A stretch of 64,000 bases of DNA, taken from assembly GCF_900102785.1 (NCBI RefSeq), contig NZ_FNGC01000004.1, positions 124,001 through 188,000 of the forward strand, in the 5' to 3' direction. The translations under genes and the position numbers were made by a program. Under the pieces are notes generated by a model. The model was not told where the DNA came from. It was given only the letters and a program-made list of their open reading frames with translations, and did not search any database. Of this stretch, positions 16,288 through 25,200 are shown piece after piece; positions within the stretch are counted from its first letter, which is position 1, and each line of letters begins with the position of its first letter. This DNA comes from Arthrobacter sp. ok362 (GTDB lineage: Bacteria > Actinomycetota > Actinomycetes > Actinomycetales > Micrococcaceae).

Positions 16288-17040
16288 TTATCCGGTAGGG
16301 CCCGACTGTGCGGCGTAGGCAGTGGCCCGGTCGCGGACGTGGGCCACGTAGGAATCCGACTGGTTGTAGGAGTAGATGGCGTCCGTCCAGCCCGCGGCGG
16401 TCGTGAGGTCACCGCCGTGGGCGCATAGGTACGAGGCGGCACTTAGCGCGGCGTCGTCGATGTTGAATGGGTCGGCTTTACCGTCACCGTTCCCGTCCCG
16501 CCCCGCGAGCTGCCAGGTGGAGGGAATGAACTGCATGGGTCCGACGGCGTGGTCCCACTGGGCGTCGCCGTCCAGTGCGCCGGCGTCCGTATCAGGGATC
16601 GCCGCAAAACCGTCGCCGTTAAGGCTCGGACCGACAATTGGCCCGCTCGCCTGTCCGGCGGTGGTCAGCCTTCCGCCGCCGTAGGTTCCGTGACCGGACT
16701 CGACGAAGCCGACGGCCGCCACCGTATTCCAGCCGATCCCGCATGCCGGAGCGGATTCGTTGGCCGCGCCGGCCGCGGCCACGTAGGCCTGGAGCGCGCG
16801 GGCGGGGATGCCTGTCTCCGCGGCGGCATGGCTGAGCCACTGGGCGTCCGCGCTCCGGGTTATGTTCACTGCGGAGGTGATGCCGGTGGACAGCGTTTCG
16901 AGTTTCGCCGCCGCCCGGGGCGGTGGTGGCATGGCCGTGCGGGTCTCCGCGCCGGAGAACCGGAGTGCCCAAAACAAGAACCCGGTGATGACGCAAAACG
17001 CGAACAGGCCGAGCACTGCCAAGCGTTTCAGCTGGAGCAT
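16288..17040 (-). CDS. Lytic murein transglycosylase, membrane-anchored
   Basis: 250 residues. An N-terminal hydrophobic segment (about 8-27) anchors or exports the protein. The catalytic SLT-like domain has A-A-V-G-F-V-E-S-G-H-G-T-Y-G-G (about 111-125), whose Glu is the likely catalytic acid, followed by H-A-V-G-P-M-Q-F-I-P-S-T-W and L-S-A-A-S-Y-L-C-A-H-G-G-D-L, as in MltB-like enzymes. It should cleave peptidoglycan glycan strands outside the membrane. Confidence 0.88.
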   Translation of the reverse strand: MLQLKRLAVLGLFAFCVITGFLFWALRFSGAETRTAMPPPPRAAAKLETLSTGITSAVNITRSADAQWLSHAAAETGIPARALQAYVAAAGAANESAPACGIGWNTVAAVGFVESGHGTYGGGRLTTAGQASGPIVGPSLNGDGFAAIPDTDAGALDGDAQWDHAVGPMQFIPSTWQLAGRDGNGDGKADPFNIDDAALSAASYLCAHGGDLTTAAGWTDAIYSYNQSDSYVAHVRDRATAYAAQSGPTG

Positions 17041-17134
17041 GGACTAGCTGGACCCGCCGTGGACGATGCCGATCCGCTGGTCCGGAGCGGTGCGGAAAAT
17101 CGCCCCGGTCCCGCACCCACGCGGGGCCATTGTC

Positions 17135-17452
17135 CTAGCCTTCACAGTCGACGCAGTAAGTGTGGCTGTTCTTTTCGCGTGCCACCTGGGACCGGTGCCG
17201 GACCAGGAAACAGGAGTGGCAGGTGAATTCGTCCTGCGCCTGCGGGATGACCTGTACGACGAGCTCCTCGGCGACGAATTCCCCGCCGGGGCTGATCGCA
17301 TCGTCAAATGCGTCAGTCTCATCCATCTCGCGGACAACGCTGCGGGCATCCGGGGCGTTGGCGGATTGCAGCGCCTGCAGGGAACTATCCTGCGACTCCT
17401 TGACGTCGGATCGGACTTCGTCGTAATCGGTTGCCACGGGGGTGATTCTCAT
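17135..17452 (-). CDS. DUF4193 zinc-ribbon protein
   Basis: 105 residues from the ATG at 17452; a GTG at 17437 would give the V/M-A-T-D-Y-D start usual in the family and may be the real one. The protein is acidic, then ends in F-T-C-H-S-C-F-L-V-R-H-R-S-Q and Y-C-V-D-C, a four-cysteine zinc ribbon. DUF4193 proteins are near-universal in actinobacteria, and their function is not established. Confidence 0.85.
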   Translation of the reverse strand: MRITPVATDYDEVRSDVKESQDSSLQALQSANAPDARSVVREMDETDAFDDAISPGGEFVAEELVVQVIPQAQDEFTCHSCFLVRHRSQVAREKNSHTYCVDCEG

Positions 17453-17671
17453 TCCTATGTTTAGTTCTGACGGGAAGCCAACGTACACCATTACACGCTT
17501 CCCTGCGTCATCTGAACTAAGGACGGGCTCGGCAGGCGCCGCTTTCAACAGGCGCTGGCTCGGAGACCTGCGCGGCGCGAAGCACGCCGCACAGGCCCCG
17601 AGGGACGAACCTGACGTTTGACTCCAGACAGCACCTGCCGTCGCCCTGGTCTGTCCGGAGCCTCGCCGGCA

Positions 17672-19093
17672 TCACCGGTCGGAGACCAGGAGCTCCCCTC
17701 TTTGCGCAGCGAGGTCGTCCGCCAGAATGGCGGCCGCCGGAGTGGAGCCCTCCGGGCTGGAAAGGGCAGCCGTGGCGAAGGTGTTGGCCGGCCGGGGCAG
17801 CCCGTAGTGTTCACGGAGGGTCCGTCCGGTGTATTCACGCCGGAAGAGTCCGCGGTCCCGCAGGATCGGAATGACGTGGTCCACAAAGGCGTCAAGGCCG
17901 GACGGGAGCACGGGTGGCATGATGTTGAAGCCGTCCGCTGCCCCGGCCACGAACCATTCCTGGATGGCGTCGGCCACCTGCTCCGGAGTGCCGGAGAAGG
18001 TGCGGTGTCCGCGGCCGCCCCCGAGCCTTCCGATGAGCTGGCGCACCGTCAGGCGTTCGCGCCGGGCGAGGTCCACGATCAACGTGTACCTGCTCTTGGC
18101 GCCCTCGATCTCGTCCTCGGAAGGCAGGTCTTCCGGTAGCTCGGCGTCCAGGGCCAGCGATTCCGGGGACACTCTGAGCACCCCGGCGAGCTGCCGTTTG
18201 GCGTATTCGGCTTGGATGAGCCCGTCGAGTTCCTTCTCCAGCCGCCGGGCCTCGGCCTCGGTGTTCCCGATGACCGGAACAATGCCCGGAAGGACCTTGA
18301 TCGTTTCCGGGTTCCGGCCGGCGGCGGCGGTTCGCTGTTTCAGGTCCGTATAGAAGCGCTGTGCGTCGGGCAGCGTCTGCTGGGCGGTGAAGACCGCTTC
18401 GGCGTAGCGGGCGGCGAAGTCTTTGCCGTCTTCCGAGGAACCGGCCTGGACAATCACCGGGTGGCCCTGGACGGAGCGGGGCACATCCAGGGGCCCCTGG
18501 ACGCTGAAATACTTGCCGGTGTGGTTGATCGCGTGGACGCGGGTGTTGTCTCCCCAGGTCCCGGCGTCTTTGTCCCCGAGGGCGGCGTCCTCTTCCCAGC
18601 TGTCCCAGAGTTTGCGCGCGACGTCGAGGAATTCCGCGGCCCGCCCGTACCGCAGCGCGTGGGCTGGCTGGTCCCGCAGCGAGAAGTTTCTCGCGGCGGC
18701 GTCCCCCGCGGTGGTGACGACGTTCCAGCCGGTCCGGCCGCAGCTGATGTGGTCCACGGAGGCAAACCGCCGGGCCAGGTTATAGGGGTCGTTGTAGGTG
18801 GTGGACGCCGTCGCTATCAGCCCGATCCGTTCGGTGACGGCGGCGATGGCGGCGAGCAGGACGGTCGGCTCGAGCGTGCCGTAGGGTCGCTGGCCGACGT
18901 CGCCGTGCAGCACCGGTGAATCCGCGAAGAAGATGGAGTCGAACGTTCCGCGTTCGGCGGTCTGGGCCAGCCGCTGGAAATGGGCAACGTCTGTCCCGGC
19001 GAAGCTGTCGCTTTCCGGCAGCCGCCACGAGGCTTCGTGGTGCCCGGTGCTCATGAGGAATGCGTTCAGGTGCAGCTGCCGTGCGCCGCTCAC
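17672..19093 (-). CDS. LLM-class flavin-dependent monooxygenase (NtaA/SnaA/DszA group)
   Basis: 473 residues with the TIM-barrel pattern of the NtaA/SnaA/DszA monooxygenases: an N-terminal L-H-L-N-A-F-L-M-S-T-G-H-H-E-A-S-W-R run, G-R-T-G-W-N-V-V-T-T (about 118-127) and H-P-V-I-V-Q-A-G-S-S-E-D-G (about 210-222). Such enzymes use reduced FMN to open C-S or C-N bonds. The GTG start overlaps the stop of the TauD-like gene (GTGA). In an operon with ssu transport genes it probably desulfonates an organosulfur compound. A partner FMN reductase is not encoded here. Confidence 0.88.
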   Translation of the reverse strand: MSGARQLHLNAFLMSTGHHEASWRLPESDSFAGTDVAHFQRLAQTAERGTFDSIFFADSPVLHGDVGQRPYGTLEPTVLLAAIAAVTERIGLIATASTTYNDPYNLARRFASVDHISCGRTGWNVVTTAGDAAARNFSLRDQPAHALRYGRAAEFLDVARKLWDSWEEDAALGDKDAGTWGDNTRVHAINHTGKYFSVQGPLDVPRSVQGHPVIVQAGSSEDGKDFAARYAEAVFTAQQTLPDAQRFYTDLKQRTAAAGRNPETIKVLPGIVPVIGNTEAEARRLEKELDGLIQAEYAKRQLAGVLRVSPESLALDAELPEDLPSEDEIEGAKSRYTLIVDLARRERLTVRQLIGRLGGGRGHRTFSGTPEQVADAIQEWFVAGAADGFNIMPPVLPSGLDAFVDHVIPILRDRGLFRREYTGRTLREHYGLPRPANTFATAALSSPEGSTPAAAILADDLAAQRGELLVSDR

Positions 19094-20037
19094 AGCGGCG
19101 CTCCGGAGACATCTGCGCGAAGTTCGACCGTCTCGGAATAGACGGAGGAGTCGCCCTGGATGGACGTGCTGCTGCGGCCGTCGATGCCTAGGGGAACATC
19201 GCCGGCGACCGTGACCCGGTTCAGCTGGCGGGGCTGGCCGTCGTAGTTGTCCGGGGCGTAATGCTGGGTGATGCGGTTGTCGAAGAGCACCAGCTGGTCC
19301 GGTTCCCAGTTGACGCGGACCACGTTCTCCGGGCGGGTGACGTAGGCCTGCAGCAGCCGCAGAATGTCCTTCGATTCGGTGTTGGACAGTCCCACGATGC
19401 GCAGCCGTTGGGCGAAGCCGCCGATGAAGAGGCCGCGCTCGCCGGTCAGTGGATGGACCCGGACCACGGGGTGGGCGGTCTCGAAGTGGATCCGGGTGAA
19501 TTCCTTCCGTCGCTCATCGGCGTTGGCGTGCTCGAGGTTTTTCGGCACGGAGTAGTCGTAGTCATTGGTGTGGACGGCCCACAACGTGTCGGCGAAGTCC
19601 CGCAGTTCCTCCGGCAGGTCCTGGTAGGCACCTGCCGAGGAAGCGATCAGGGTCTCCCCGCCGTAGGCCGGTAGGGTGACGCTGCGCAGGGTGGAGGCCT
19701 GCGGCGGGTTCACGACAAACGTGACGTCGGTGTGCCAGTTGTTCGCGCTGCCGTTTTCGCTGTCTACCGGCAGGACCGCCGGCTTGCCTTCGACGGAGGC
19801 CACGGTGGGGTGTGCCTGGGTAAGCGGGCCGAAACGGCTGGCGAAGCGCACCTGGGTTTCGTCGTCGTGGACGTTGGCTTCCCGGAAGACCAGGGCCTTG
19901 TGGGTGTTCAGGGCTTCCCGGATCTGGGCGATGGTGGCGTCGCTGAGGTCGCTGCTGAGGTCCAGGCCGCGGATCTCGGCGCCGACGCGCGCGCTGAGTT
20001 TCCGGAATTCGAGACGGGTTTCGGTAGTTGTCGACAT
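19090..20037 (-). CDS. TauD/TfdA-family Fe(II)/2-oxoglutarate dioxygenase
   Basis: 315 residues from the ATG at 20037 (AAGGA ten bases upstream). The iron ligands are visible: W-H-T-D (first His and Asp, about 96-99) and the distal His in N-R-I-T-Q-H-Y-A. The two arginines that bind 2-oxoglutarate and the sulfonate in E. coli TauD align with Arg in Q-P-R-Q-L-N-R-V-T. It should hydroxylate a sulfonate or alkyl sulfate so that sulfite or sulfate is released. Coupled to the monooxygenase gene downstream, and 46 bases behind the permease gene. Confidence 0.9.
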   Translation of the reverse strand: MSTTTETRLEFRKLSARVGAEIRGLDLSSDLSDATIAQIREALNTHKALVFREANVHDDETQVRFASRFGPLTQAHPTVASVEGKPAVLPVDSENGSANNWHTDVTFVVNPPQASTLRSVTLPAYGGETLIASSAGAYQDLPEELRDFADTLWAVHTNDYDYSVPKNLEHANADERRKEFTRIHFETAHPVVRVHPLTGERGLFIGGFAQRLRIVGLSNTESKDILRLLQAYVTRPENVVRVNWEPDQLVLFDNRITQHYAPDNYDGQPRQLNRVTVAGDVPLGIDGRSSTSIQGDSSVYSETVELRADVSGAPL

Positions 20038-20083
20038 GGTATGTGTGTCCTTGATCTGTCGGGGTGAAGTTAGCTTGGCTGGC

Positions 20084-20986
20084 TTAGTTTGATTGGGATC
20101 CGACGGCGGTCCGCCACCGGGAGAAGCGCCGTTCGACGGCGACCAGCAGGTAGTTGACCAGCAGGCCAAGCAGCGAGACGGTCAGGATCCCGGCGTACAT
20201 GTCCGGGATCAGGAAACTGGACTGTGCGTTGACGATCAGGTACCCGAGTCCCGCTTTGGCCCCGACCATTTCCGCGGCGATGAGCACCAGGATCGAGGAC
20301 GTTCCCGCCATCCGGATACCCGTGAAAATGGTGGGCACGGCCGAGGGAAGGATGACCTTCTGGAACAGCCGGAAGTTCGAGAGCCCCAGGGAGCGGGCGG
20401 CACGGATGAGCAGCGGATCAACGGTCCTGACGCCGGCGATGGTGTTCAGCAACACGGGGAAGAACGCCGCGTACGCCACGATGCTGATCTTGGACGTCTC
20501 CCCGATCCCCAGCAGGAGGGTGAAGACCGGGAGCAGGGCCAGCGCGGCCGTGTTTCTAAAGACCTCCAGCAGCGGGTTGAGGAACCGGTCAAGGGACCGG
20601 TACCAGGCGACCAGCAGGCCAAGGGCGACGGCGGCCACGACGGCGATGCCGAAACCGCTGGCGGAGCGGGTCACGCTGGCCGCCAGATGGTTCTGCAGTT
20701 GGCCCTTGGCGATGAGGGATCCCAGTGCCCGAAGGACCTCGTGCAGCGGCGGGAGGAACACCCTGGTCGAGGCCGAGGCGAGGTAGGTGGGCCCCAGTTC
20801 CCAGAGCAGGAGGAACAGCACGATGGCGCCCGAAGCCCAGATCACGCGCCCGACCCTGCGCACTCCGGGCCGGACCAGGGAGGAAAGGTGTCTGGTGGCC
20901 GCGGGCTGCGCGGTCCGCCCGACGTCGGCGTCGGCCACGGGTGCGGCAGACGCGGCGGCGTCTTTGGTCAGTGTTGGTGCGGTCAT
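20084..20986 (-). CDS. ssuC: ABC transporter permease for sulfonates (SsuC/TauC-like)
   Basis: 300 residues. After a polar N terminus of about 45 residues come about six membrane segments with the BPD_transp_1 domain; the EAA-loop region is around A-A-R-S-L-G-L-S-N-F-R-L-F-Q-K-V-I-L-P-S as two adjoining parts. The start overlaps the ATPase stop by one base (TGATG). Inner-membrane channel of the operon's importer. Confidence 0.88.
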   Translation of the reverse strand: MTAPTLTKDAAASAAPVADADVGRTAQPAATRHLSSLVRPGVRRVGRVIWASGAIVLFLLLWELGPTYLASASTRVFLPPLHEVLRALGSLIAKGQLQNHLAASVTRSASGFGIAVVAAVALGLLVAWYRSLDRFLNPLLEVFRNTAALALLPVFTLLLGIGETSKISIVAYAAFFPVLLNTIAGVRTVDPLLIRAARSLGLSNFRLFQKVILPSAVPTIFTGIRMAGTSSILVLIAAEMVGAKAGLGYLIVNAQSSFLIPDMYAGILTVSLLGLLVNYLLVAVERRFSRWRTAVGSQSN

Positions 20987-21894
20987 CAGGCTGCCCTTCC
21001 CTGGCTGAGCTGCGGCGCCTCGTCAGGTGCGGACCCGTCGGGCCGGATTTTGGCGTGCCCGGCTTCCTGGGCCTTCCGGACCTCGTCGTGCAGCAGCGAC
21101 CAGACTTTGTGGCGGTGTTCGACGAAGACGGCGTCGGAGCGGATGTCCCCGTCACCGCTCCGCTCCCCCAGGTCAATGTCAACAATCTGCTTGAGCCGGC
21201 CGGGGCGGGAGCTGAGCACGGCCACCCGCTGGCCCAGGTACACGGCTTCGTCGATGCCGTGGGTGATGAAGATGATGGTCTTGCCCGTGGACCGCCAGAT
21301 ACGGAGGAGTTCCTCCTGGAGCTGTTCCCGGGTCTGGGCATCCAGCGCCGCGAACGGTTCATCCATGAGCAGGACGTCGGGTTCGTACGCGAGGCTCCGC
21401 GCGATGGCAACACGCTGCTTCATGCCGCCGGAGAGCTCATGGGGATACCGGTCCTCGAAGCCGGACAGGCCAACGAGTTCCAGATAGTGGCGGGCCTTGT
21501 CCGCACGTTCCTTGCGGCCCAGGCGGCGTCCGTCGCTGCCCGGTCCTTCGAGGCCGAAGGCGACGTTGGCGGCCGCGGTGCGCCACGGGAAGAGCGCGTA
21601 CTGCTGAAAGACGACGGCGCGGTCGCGGCCGGGTCCGGTCACCTCCTTGCCGTCCACCAGCACCTGGCCGGTGTCCGGCCCGGTGAGCCCGGCAAGGAGG
21701 TCCAGGAGGGTGGTCTTGCCGGATCCGCTCGGACCGACCAGGGTGATGAACTCGCCCGCGGCGACATCCAGGGTGATGCCCTCCAGCGCCGTCAGGGTGG
21801 TGCCCTCCGGCTGGTCCTTGCTGGGCCGGACGGTGAACTGTTTCCCGACGTTCCGGAGGCTGATTTTTGGCGTCGGACCGGTGCCGCGGGTCAT
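20986..21894 (-). CDS. ssuB: ABC transporter ATP-binding protein for sulfonates (SsuB-like)
   Basis: 302 residues. Walker A is G-P-S-G-S-G-K-T-T-L (about 54-63), the ABC signature L-S-G-G-M-K-Q-R-V-A and Walker B V-L-L-M-D-E-P-F-A-A-L-D. It begins four bases inside the end of the binding-protein gene (ATGA). Powers sulfonate uptake with the adjacent permease. Confidence 0.9.
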   Translation of the reverse strand: MTRGTGPTPKISLRNVGKQFTVRPSKDQPEGTTLTALEGITLDVAAGEFITLVGPSGSGKTTLLDLLAGLTGPDTGQVLVDGKEVTGPGRDRAVVFQQYALFPWRTAAANVAFGLEGPGSDGRRLGRKERADKARHYLELVGLSGFEDRYPHELSGGMKQRVAIARSLAYEPDVLLMDEPFAALDAQTREQLQEELLRIWRSTGKTIIFITHGIDEAVYLGQRVAVLSSRPGRLKQIVDIDLGERSGDGDIRSDAVFVEHRHKVWSLLHDEVRKAQEAGHAKIRPDGSAPDEAPQLSQGRAA

Positions 21895-22946
21895 GAGGCC
21901 GCCCCCTTCAGCAGGTCGTTGAAGTCGTTGGTGTAGTACTTGGAGGGGGTGATGTCGCCGGTGACGATGCCGGTGTCTTTCAGCCAGGCTGACCAGCGGG
22001 TGAAGTCCTGGTCGCTGATGGCGCCCTTGGACGGGACACCGACACTCTTCCAGTACTTCAGGGCCGCGGTGCTTTCGGAGCGCTGGCGCTTGTTGATGAT
22101 GCTCGTAAACCGTGCGATCACCTCGTCGCGGGGCGTACTACGTTCCCATTCGATGGCCTTGGCCACCCCGGTGGTAAAGATCCTCGTGGTTTCCGGGTTT
22201 TTCTCGATGAAGTCCTTGCGCAGCACGTATTGGCCTCCGGCGAAGGTTCCAAAGAGTTCGAAGTCGTTGAACAGGGACCGCAGGCCGCCCTTGGCGACAG
22301 CGTTATCCTGCAGCACTCCGCCTAGCGCCCCGACGTCGACCTGTCCGCGGCGGATGGCCTCCTCGGTGTCATTGGGCGGAACGACGACGAGCTGTACCTG
22401 CTTGATCTCCTCCTGCGACAGACCGTTCTTCTTCAGGTAGCTGTTGATCACGGCGTCCGAATGGGCGCCCAAGGTGTTGACCGCGATCTTCTTGCCGATC
22501 AGATCCCGTGGCGACCGGATCGGGCTGTCCTGGGTGACATAGAAGCCGTTGAACGTCTTTTCGTCCTCGCCGTAGTAGTTGATCACTGCCGCGACCGGTG
22601 CGCCGGCTTCGATGAGCTTCACCACCGCGCCCGAGAAGGCGCCGCCAAAGTCGGTGGCTCCCGTCGCGGCTGATTGGATGCTCGCAGGCCCGCTGATGGT
22701 GTTACCCACCCAGTTCAGCTTCACGTCGCCCAGGTAGCCGAGGTCCTCGGCCAGCTCCGGCAACGTGACGCTGTTGGCCCACCCCTCGTAGCGGAGTTCG
22801 GTAACTTCGGGCGTCCCGGGAGTATTTCCGGCCGGGGACTGGGCGCTCGCAGGGCCGCCGCAACCGGAGACCACCAGCGAGACCGCCACGGCGGCAGCAA
22901 CGCCCAAGGTGGAGAAAAGTCCTGCGGGTAAGAGTCGGTTTTTCAT
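21891..22946 (-). CDS. ssuA: Sulfonate ABC transporter substrate-binding lipoprotein (SsuA-like)
   Basis: 351 residues. The N terminus is a lipoprotein signal: K-N-R, a hydrophobic run, then the lipobox L-V-V-S-G-C with the modified Cys at about 29. The mature part is a type-2 periplasmic-binding fold typical of nitrate/taurine/sulfonate receptors, with L-R-Y-E-G-W-A-N-S-V-T-L-P-E near its start. It is the first gene of the five-gene operon; its promoter should lie upstream in 22947-23553. Confidence 0.9.
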   Translation of the reverse strand: MKNRLLPAGLFSTLGVAAAVAVSLVVSGCGGPASAQSPAGNTPGTPEVTELRYEGWANSVTLPELAEDLGYLGDVKLNWVGNTISGPASIQSAATGATDFGGAFSGAVVKLIEAGAPVAAVINYYGEDEKTFNGFYVTQDSPIRSPRDLIGKKIAVNTLGAHSDAVINSYLKKNGLSQEEIKQVQLVVVPPNDTEEAIRRGQVDVGALGGVLQDNAVAKGGLRSLFNDFELFGTFAGGQYVLRKDFIEKNPETTRIFTTGVAKAIEWERSTPRDEVIARFTSIINKRQRSESTAALKYWKSVGVPSKGAISDQDFTRWSAWLKDTGIVTGDITPSKYYTNDFNDLLKGAAS

Positions 22947-23553
22947 AGCGGATACTTTCTGGATTCGACGGTGCGGACCGGGGCTACCGGACCGTGTCCA
23001 CCATCAGAACAGAGTTCAATCCATGCCGGCAGGCGCCGCGACACCCGAAGAAACCGCGCGTAATCCGGCGACGAAAACAGCCACGGACGGCAACCGCTAC
23101 CCAAGCGGACACATGGGTACGCAGTCCGTAACAGGGCAGACTCACGCGGTCATCTGCGGCCATTCCGGGACACATCCGCGCCCCACCGGACCGGCACTGT
23201 GAAGTCATGGTGACGCCCGGCGACCGCGCGTGACGGGGCCGGCGTCGCGCCGCCGTCGTGCATGGCACGAAAGAATTCCTGGGAATGCGGCCGAATGTTG
23301 CGCTCCCGGCGCGGCGCAGATGGTCAGGGCCGGCTATTGGACACGGCCCGAGCTGCCCGCGGGTCCGGCGGTTAGGCTGACCAAGAAGATCAAGACATCG
23401 CGGCACCGTACTGCGACTTGGGGCCACTCATCGAACCTCTGTTAGGAGCATCATCGGATAGCCTCAGCCGTCGCTTTCCTGCCACTAATCCGCGCCGAGC
23501 GCCAGGAGCGCGAAGAACTAAAAGCACACGGCTATCAACGCGAGACCCCGCCG
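22947..23553. other. Long intergenic region upstream of the sulfonate operon
   Basis: About 600 bases with no gene I can support. A Cys-containing reading frame on the minus strand (74 codons from about 23205 to 22984) lies in leader position but has no clear ribosome site. I looked for an S-box riboswitch core and for the known actinobacterial sulfur-gene leader peptide and saw neither. Confidence 0.45.
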
Positions 23554-23739
23554 GTGACCAGGAAGTCCTTATTCCTGCTGACCATGCTGACGGCACTGCT
23601 TTGGGCCGGAGCGGCAGCACTCATGACCTTCAGGCAGGAACTTCTCGTGCCGGTCGTGCCCGCCGTGCTCACGGTCCTCTTGGTGCTTCGATACCGGCAG
23701 TGGAATCGAGGCCAGGACCCTGATCCGGGTCCCGAGTAG
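23554..23739 (+). CDS. Small two-helix membrane protein
   Basis: 61 residues from GTG. Two hydrophobic segments (about 5-25 and 30-45) are followed by a basic then acidic tail (R-Y-R-Q-W-N-R-G-Q-D-P-D). Ribosome site weak, so the start could be the ATG at 23584. A strong terminator follows. Function unknown. Confidence 0.5.
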   Translation: MTRKSLFLLTMLTALLWAGAAALMTFRQELLVPVVPAVLTVLLVLRYRQWNRGQDPDPGPE

Positions 23740-23767
23740 GAACACTTGGGAACTGGCCCGGGCCGCT

Positions 23768-23811
23768 CAAGGGTGTTCGCCGCTGCCTTGGCGCAGCGGC
23801 GAACACCCTTG
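23768..23811. terminator. Bidirectional terminator hairpin, 19-bp stem
   Basis: Perfect arms at 23768-23786 (begins CAAGGGTGTTCG) and 23793-23811 around a 6-base loop, between convergent genes. Confidence 0.85.
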
Positions 23812-23832
23812 GGGATTGGGTCGAAACGCTGC

Positions 23833-24171
23833 TTACATTCCGGGGATCTGCTGCGCCTCGTGAACCTCGATTTCGCAGCCGCCGGGCATGTTCAGGTGCG
23901 GGTGCACCTTGGCCAGTTCCACGGCCGCCTCAAGGCTGTCGGCCTCGATGATGCTGTATCCGGCGACTTCACGCTGGCTTGGCGCCGTGGCTCCGCCGGC
24001 GGAGACGCGGACACCGTTGGCCAAGGGCGTTCCGAAGTCGATCAGGCCGTTGCCGACCTTGGCGGCCCAGTTGTTCCACTGTTCCATGGCGGCTGCCATG
24101 TCCTCCGGCGCGGGCGGCGCGGCCTCGGCGGGGGTCATCGGGGCGTGGTAGATGAAGACGAACTTGGACAT
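23833..24171 (-). CDS. YCII-related (YciI-like) protein
   Basis: 112 residues, the usual size. It starts M-S-K-F-V-F-I-Y-H and ends with the family's V-A-G-Y-S-I-I-E-A-D-S-L-E-A-A-V-E-L-A and P-G-G-C-E-I-E-V-H-E pattern. These small alpha/beta proteins are often encoded beside ArsR regulators and SRPBCC proteins, as here. No enzymatic role is established. Confidence 0.85.
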   Translation of the reverse strand: MSKFVFIYHAPMTPAEAAPPAPEDMAAAMEQWNNWAAKVGNGLIDFGTPLANGVRVSAGGATAPSQREVAGYSIIEADSLEAAVELAKVHPHLNMPGGCEIEVHEAQQIPGM

Positions 24172-24219
24172 ATTGATCCTGCTTTCCTGGAGGTCTTGAC
24201 GGGCTTGGGTTGGAAAACT

Positions 24220-25200
24220 TCAGACGGTGACGGTCCGGCCGGTGAACGCGATCAGGCGCTCCAGGCTGCTCGCAGTCTCCGCGACCGGCTGGACAGCGGC
24301 GAAGCTGCCGCTGGCGCGGACCTGGTCCGAGATGGTCACCAAGGCCAGGGCCTCAACGTGATCCGTGACGACGTCGGAGACTACTAGTTCCTGGCCGATG
24401 GCCTTCGCGAAGTCCCACGCGTGGACGAGCAGCTCCAGGTTGACGATCCCGGCGACGACGGTCGCGGGCAGCTCGGCGAAGCCCATGTCGATGGTGCCTT
24501 CGAAGCCGCGGCGGCTGAGCGCCTCCAGGGTGGCCTGCGCGAGTCCTGCGATCCGAACTTCCGGGCCTGCCCCGGCGTCGTCGCTTACGTCCGCGCCCAG
24601 CGCGCCGCCGACATGCTTCAGCGAACCGGCCAGGTGCTCCAGCAATTCGTGGGCCGTGAAATTTTCGCAGGGAGTGGCTTTCTCACGGTCCTCCGGGGTG
24701 AGCTTGCGCAGCACGCCCAGGAGCACGGCGAGCGAAGCCTCGGCCGAGCTGAGGTGATCGACCGGGTCCGGGGCAGCCGACCATTCGTCCGGACCGGCAC
24801 CGTCCGCGGAGGAGGTCTCGGCGATCAGGCGATCCAGGTAGTGGTTCCAGCCCTCTGCATGTGCTGCGGCCTGTTCGGCGTTGAGGCCGTCGTGGACCAG
24901 GCGGAGCGTGGTGCCGTCGGCGTCGGGCTCCAGCGTGATCGTCACGGTCGAAGCGCCCGGAGCCAGATCCATGCCGGACTCCCAGCCCCAGGTGAAAACG
25001 ATGCGCTTGCCCGGCTCGATCTCCTGGAAAGTGCCGGCGGCGTGGTGGCCGGGAGTGACAGTCCAGCGGTATTCGCCGCCAATCCGAAGGTCAACCCGGG
25101 CCGCCACCGTCTGCCAGCGGCGCAGACGTTCCGGCTCGGTGATGAGTGCAAAGGCCTCGTCGGCGCCGACGGGCAGGTGAATGGTCTTATCGAACGTCAT
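24220..25200 (-). CDS. SRPBCC (AHSA1) domain fused to a TIGR03086/DinB-like domain
   Basis: 326 residues. Residues 1 to about 130 form an Aha1-type SRPBCC domain (T-E-P-E-R-L-R-R-W near the start, G-K-R-I-V-F-T-W-G-W at about 69-78). From about 150 the protein resembles the TIGR03086 group of the DinB/mycothiol-dependent maleylpyruvate-isomerase fold, with T-P-C-E-N-F-T-A-H-E-L-L-E-H-L-A-G-S and A-W-D-F-A-K-A-I-G. The His/Glu pattern of the second domain may bind a metal. The start overlaps the ArsR stop by four bases. Confidence 0.82.
   Translation of the reverse strand: MTFDKTIHLPVGADEAFALITEPERLRRWQTVAARVDLRIGGEYRWTVTPGHHAAGTFQEIEPGKRIVFTWGWESGMDLAPGASTVTITLEPDADGTTLRLVHDGLNAEQAAAHAEGWNHYLDRLIAETSSADGAGPDEWSAAPDPVDHLSSAEASLAVLLGVLRKLTPEDREKATPCENFTAHELLEHLAGSLKHVGGALGADVSDDAGAGPEVRIAGLAQATLEALSRRGFEGTIDMGFAELPATVVAGIVNLELLVHAWDFAKAIGQELVVSDVVTDHVEALALVTISDQVRASGSFAAVQPVAETASSLERLIAFTGRTVTV

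Noticed and set aside
20093..21936. Long plus-strand frames opposite the sulfonate transporter genes
   Set aside because: The minus strand carries clear ABC transporter motifs; the plus frames have no domain and no ribosome site.
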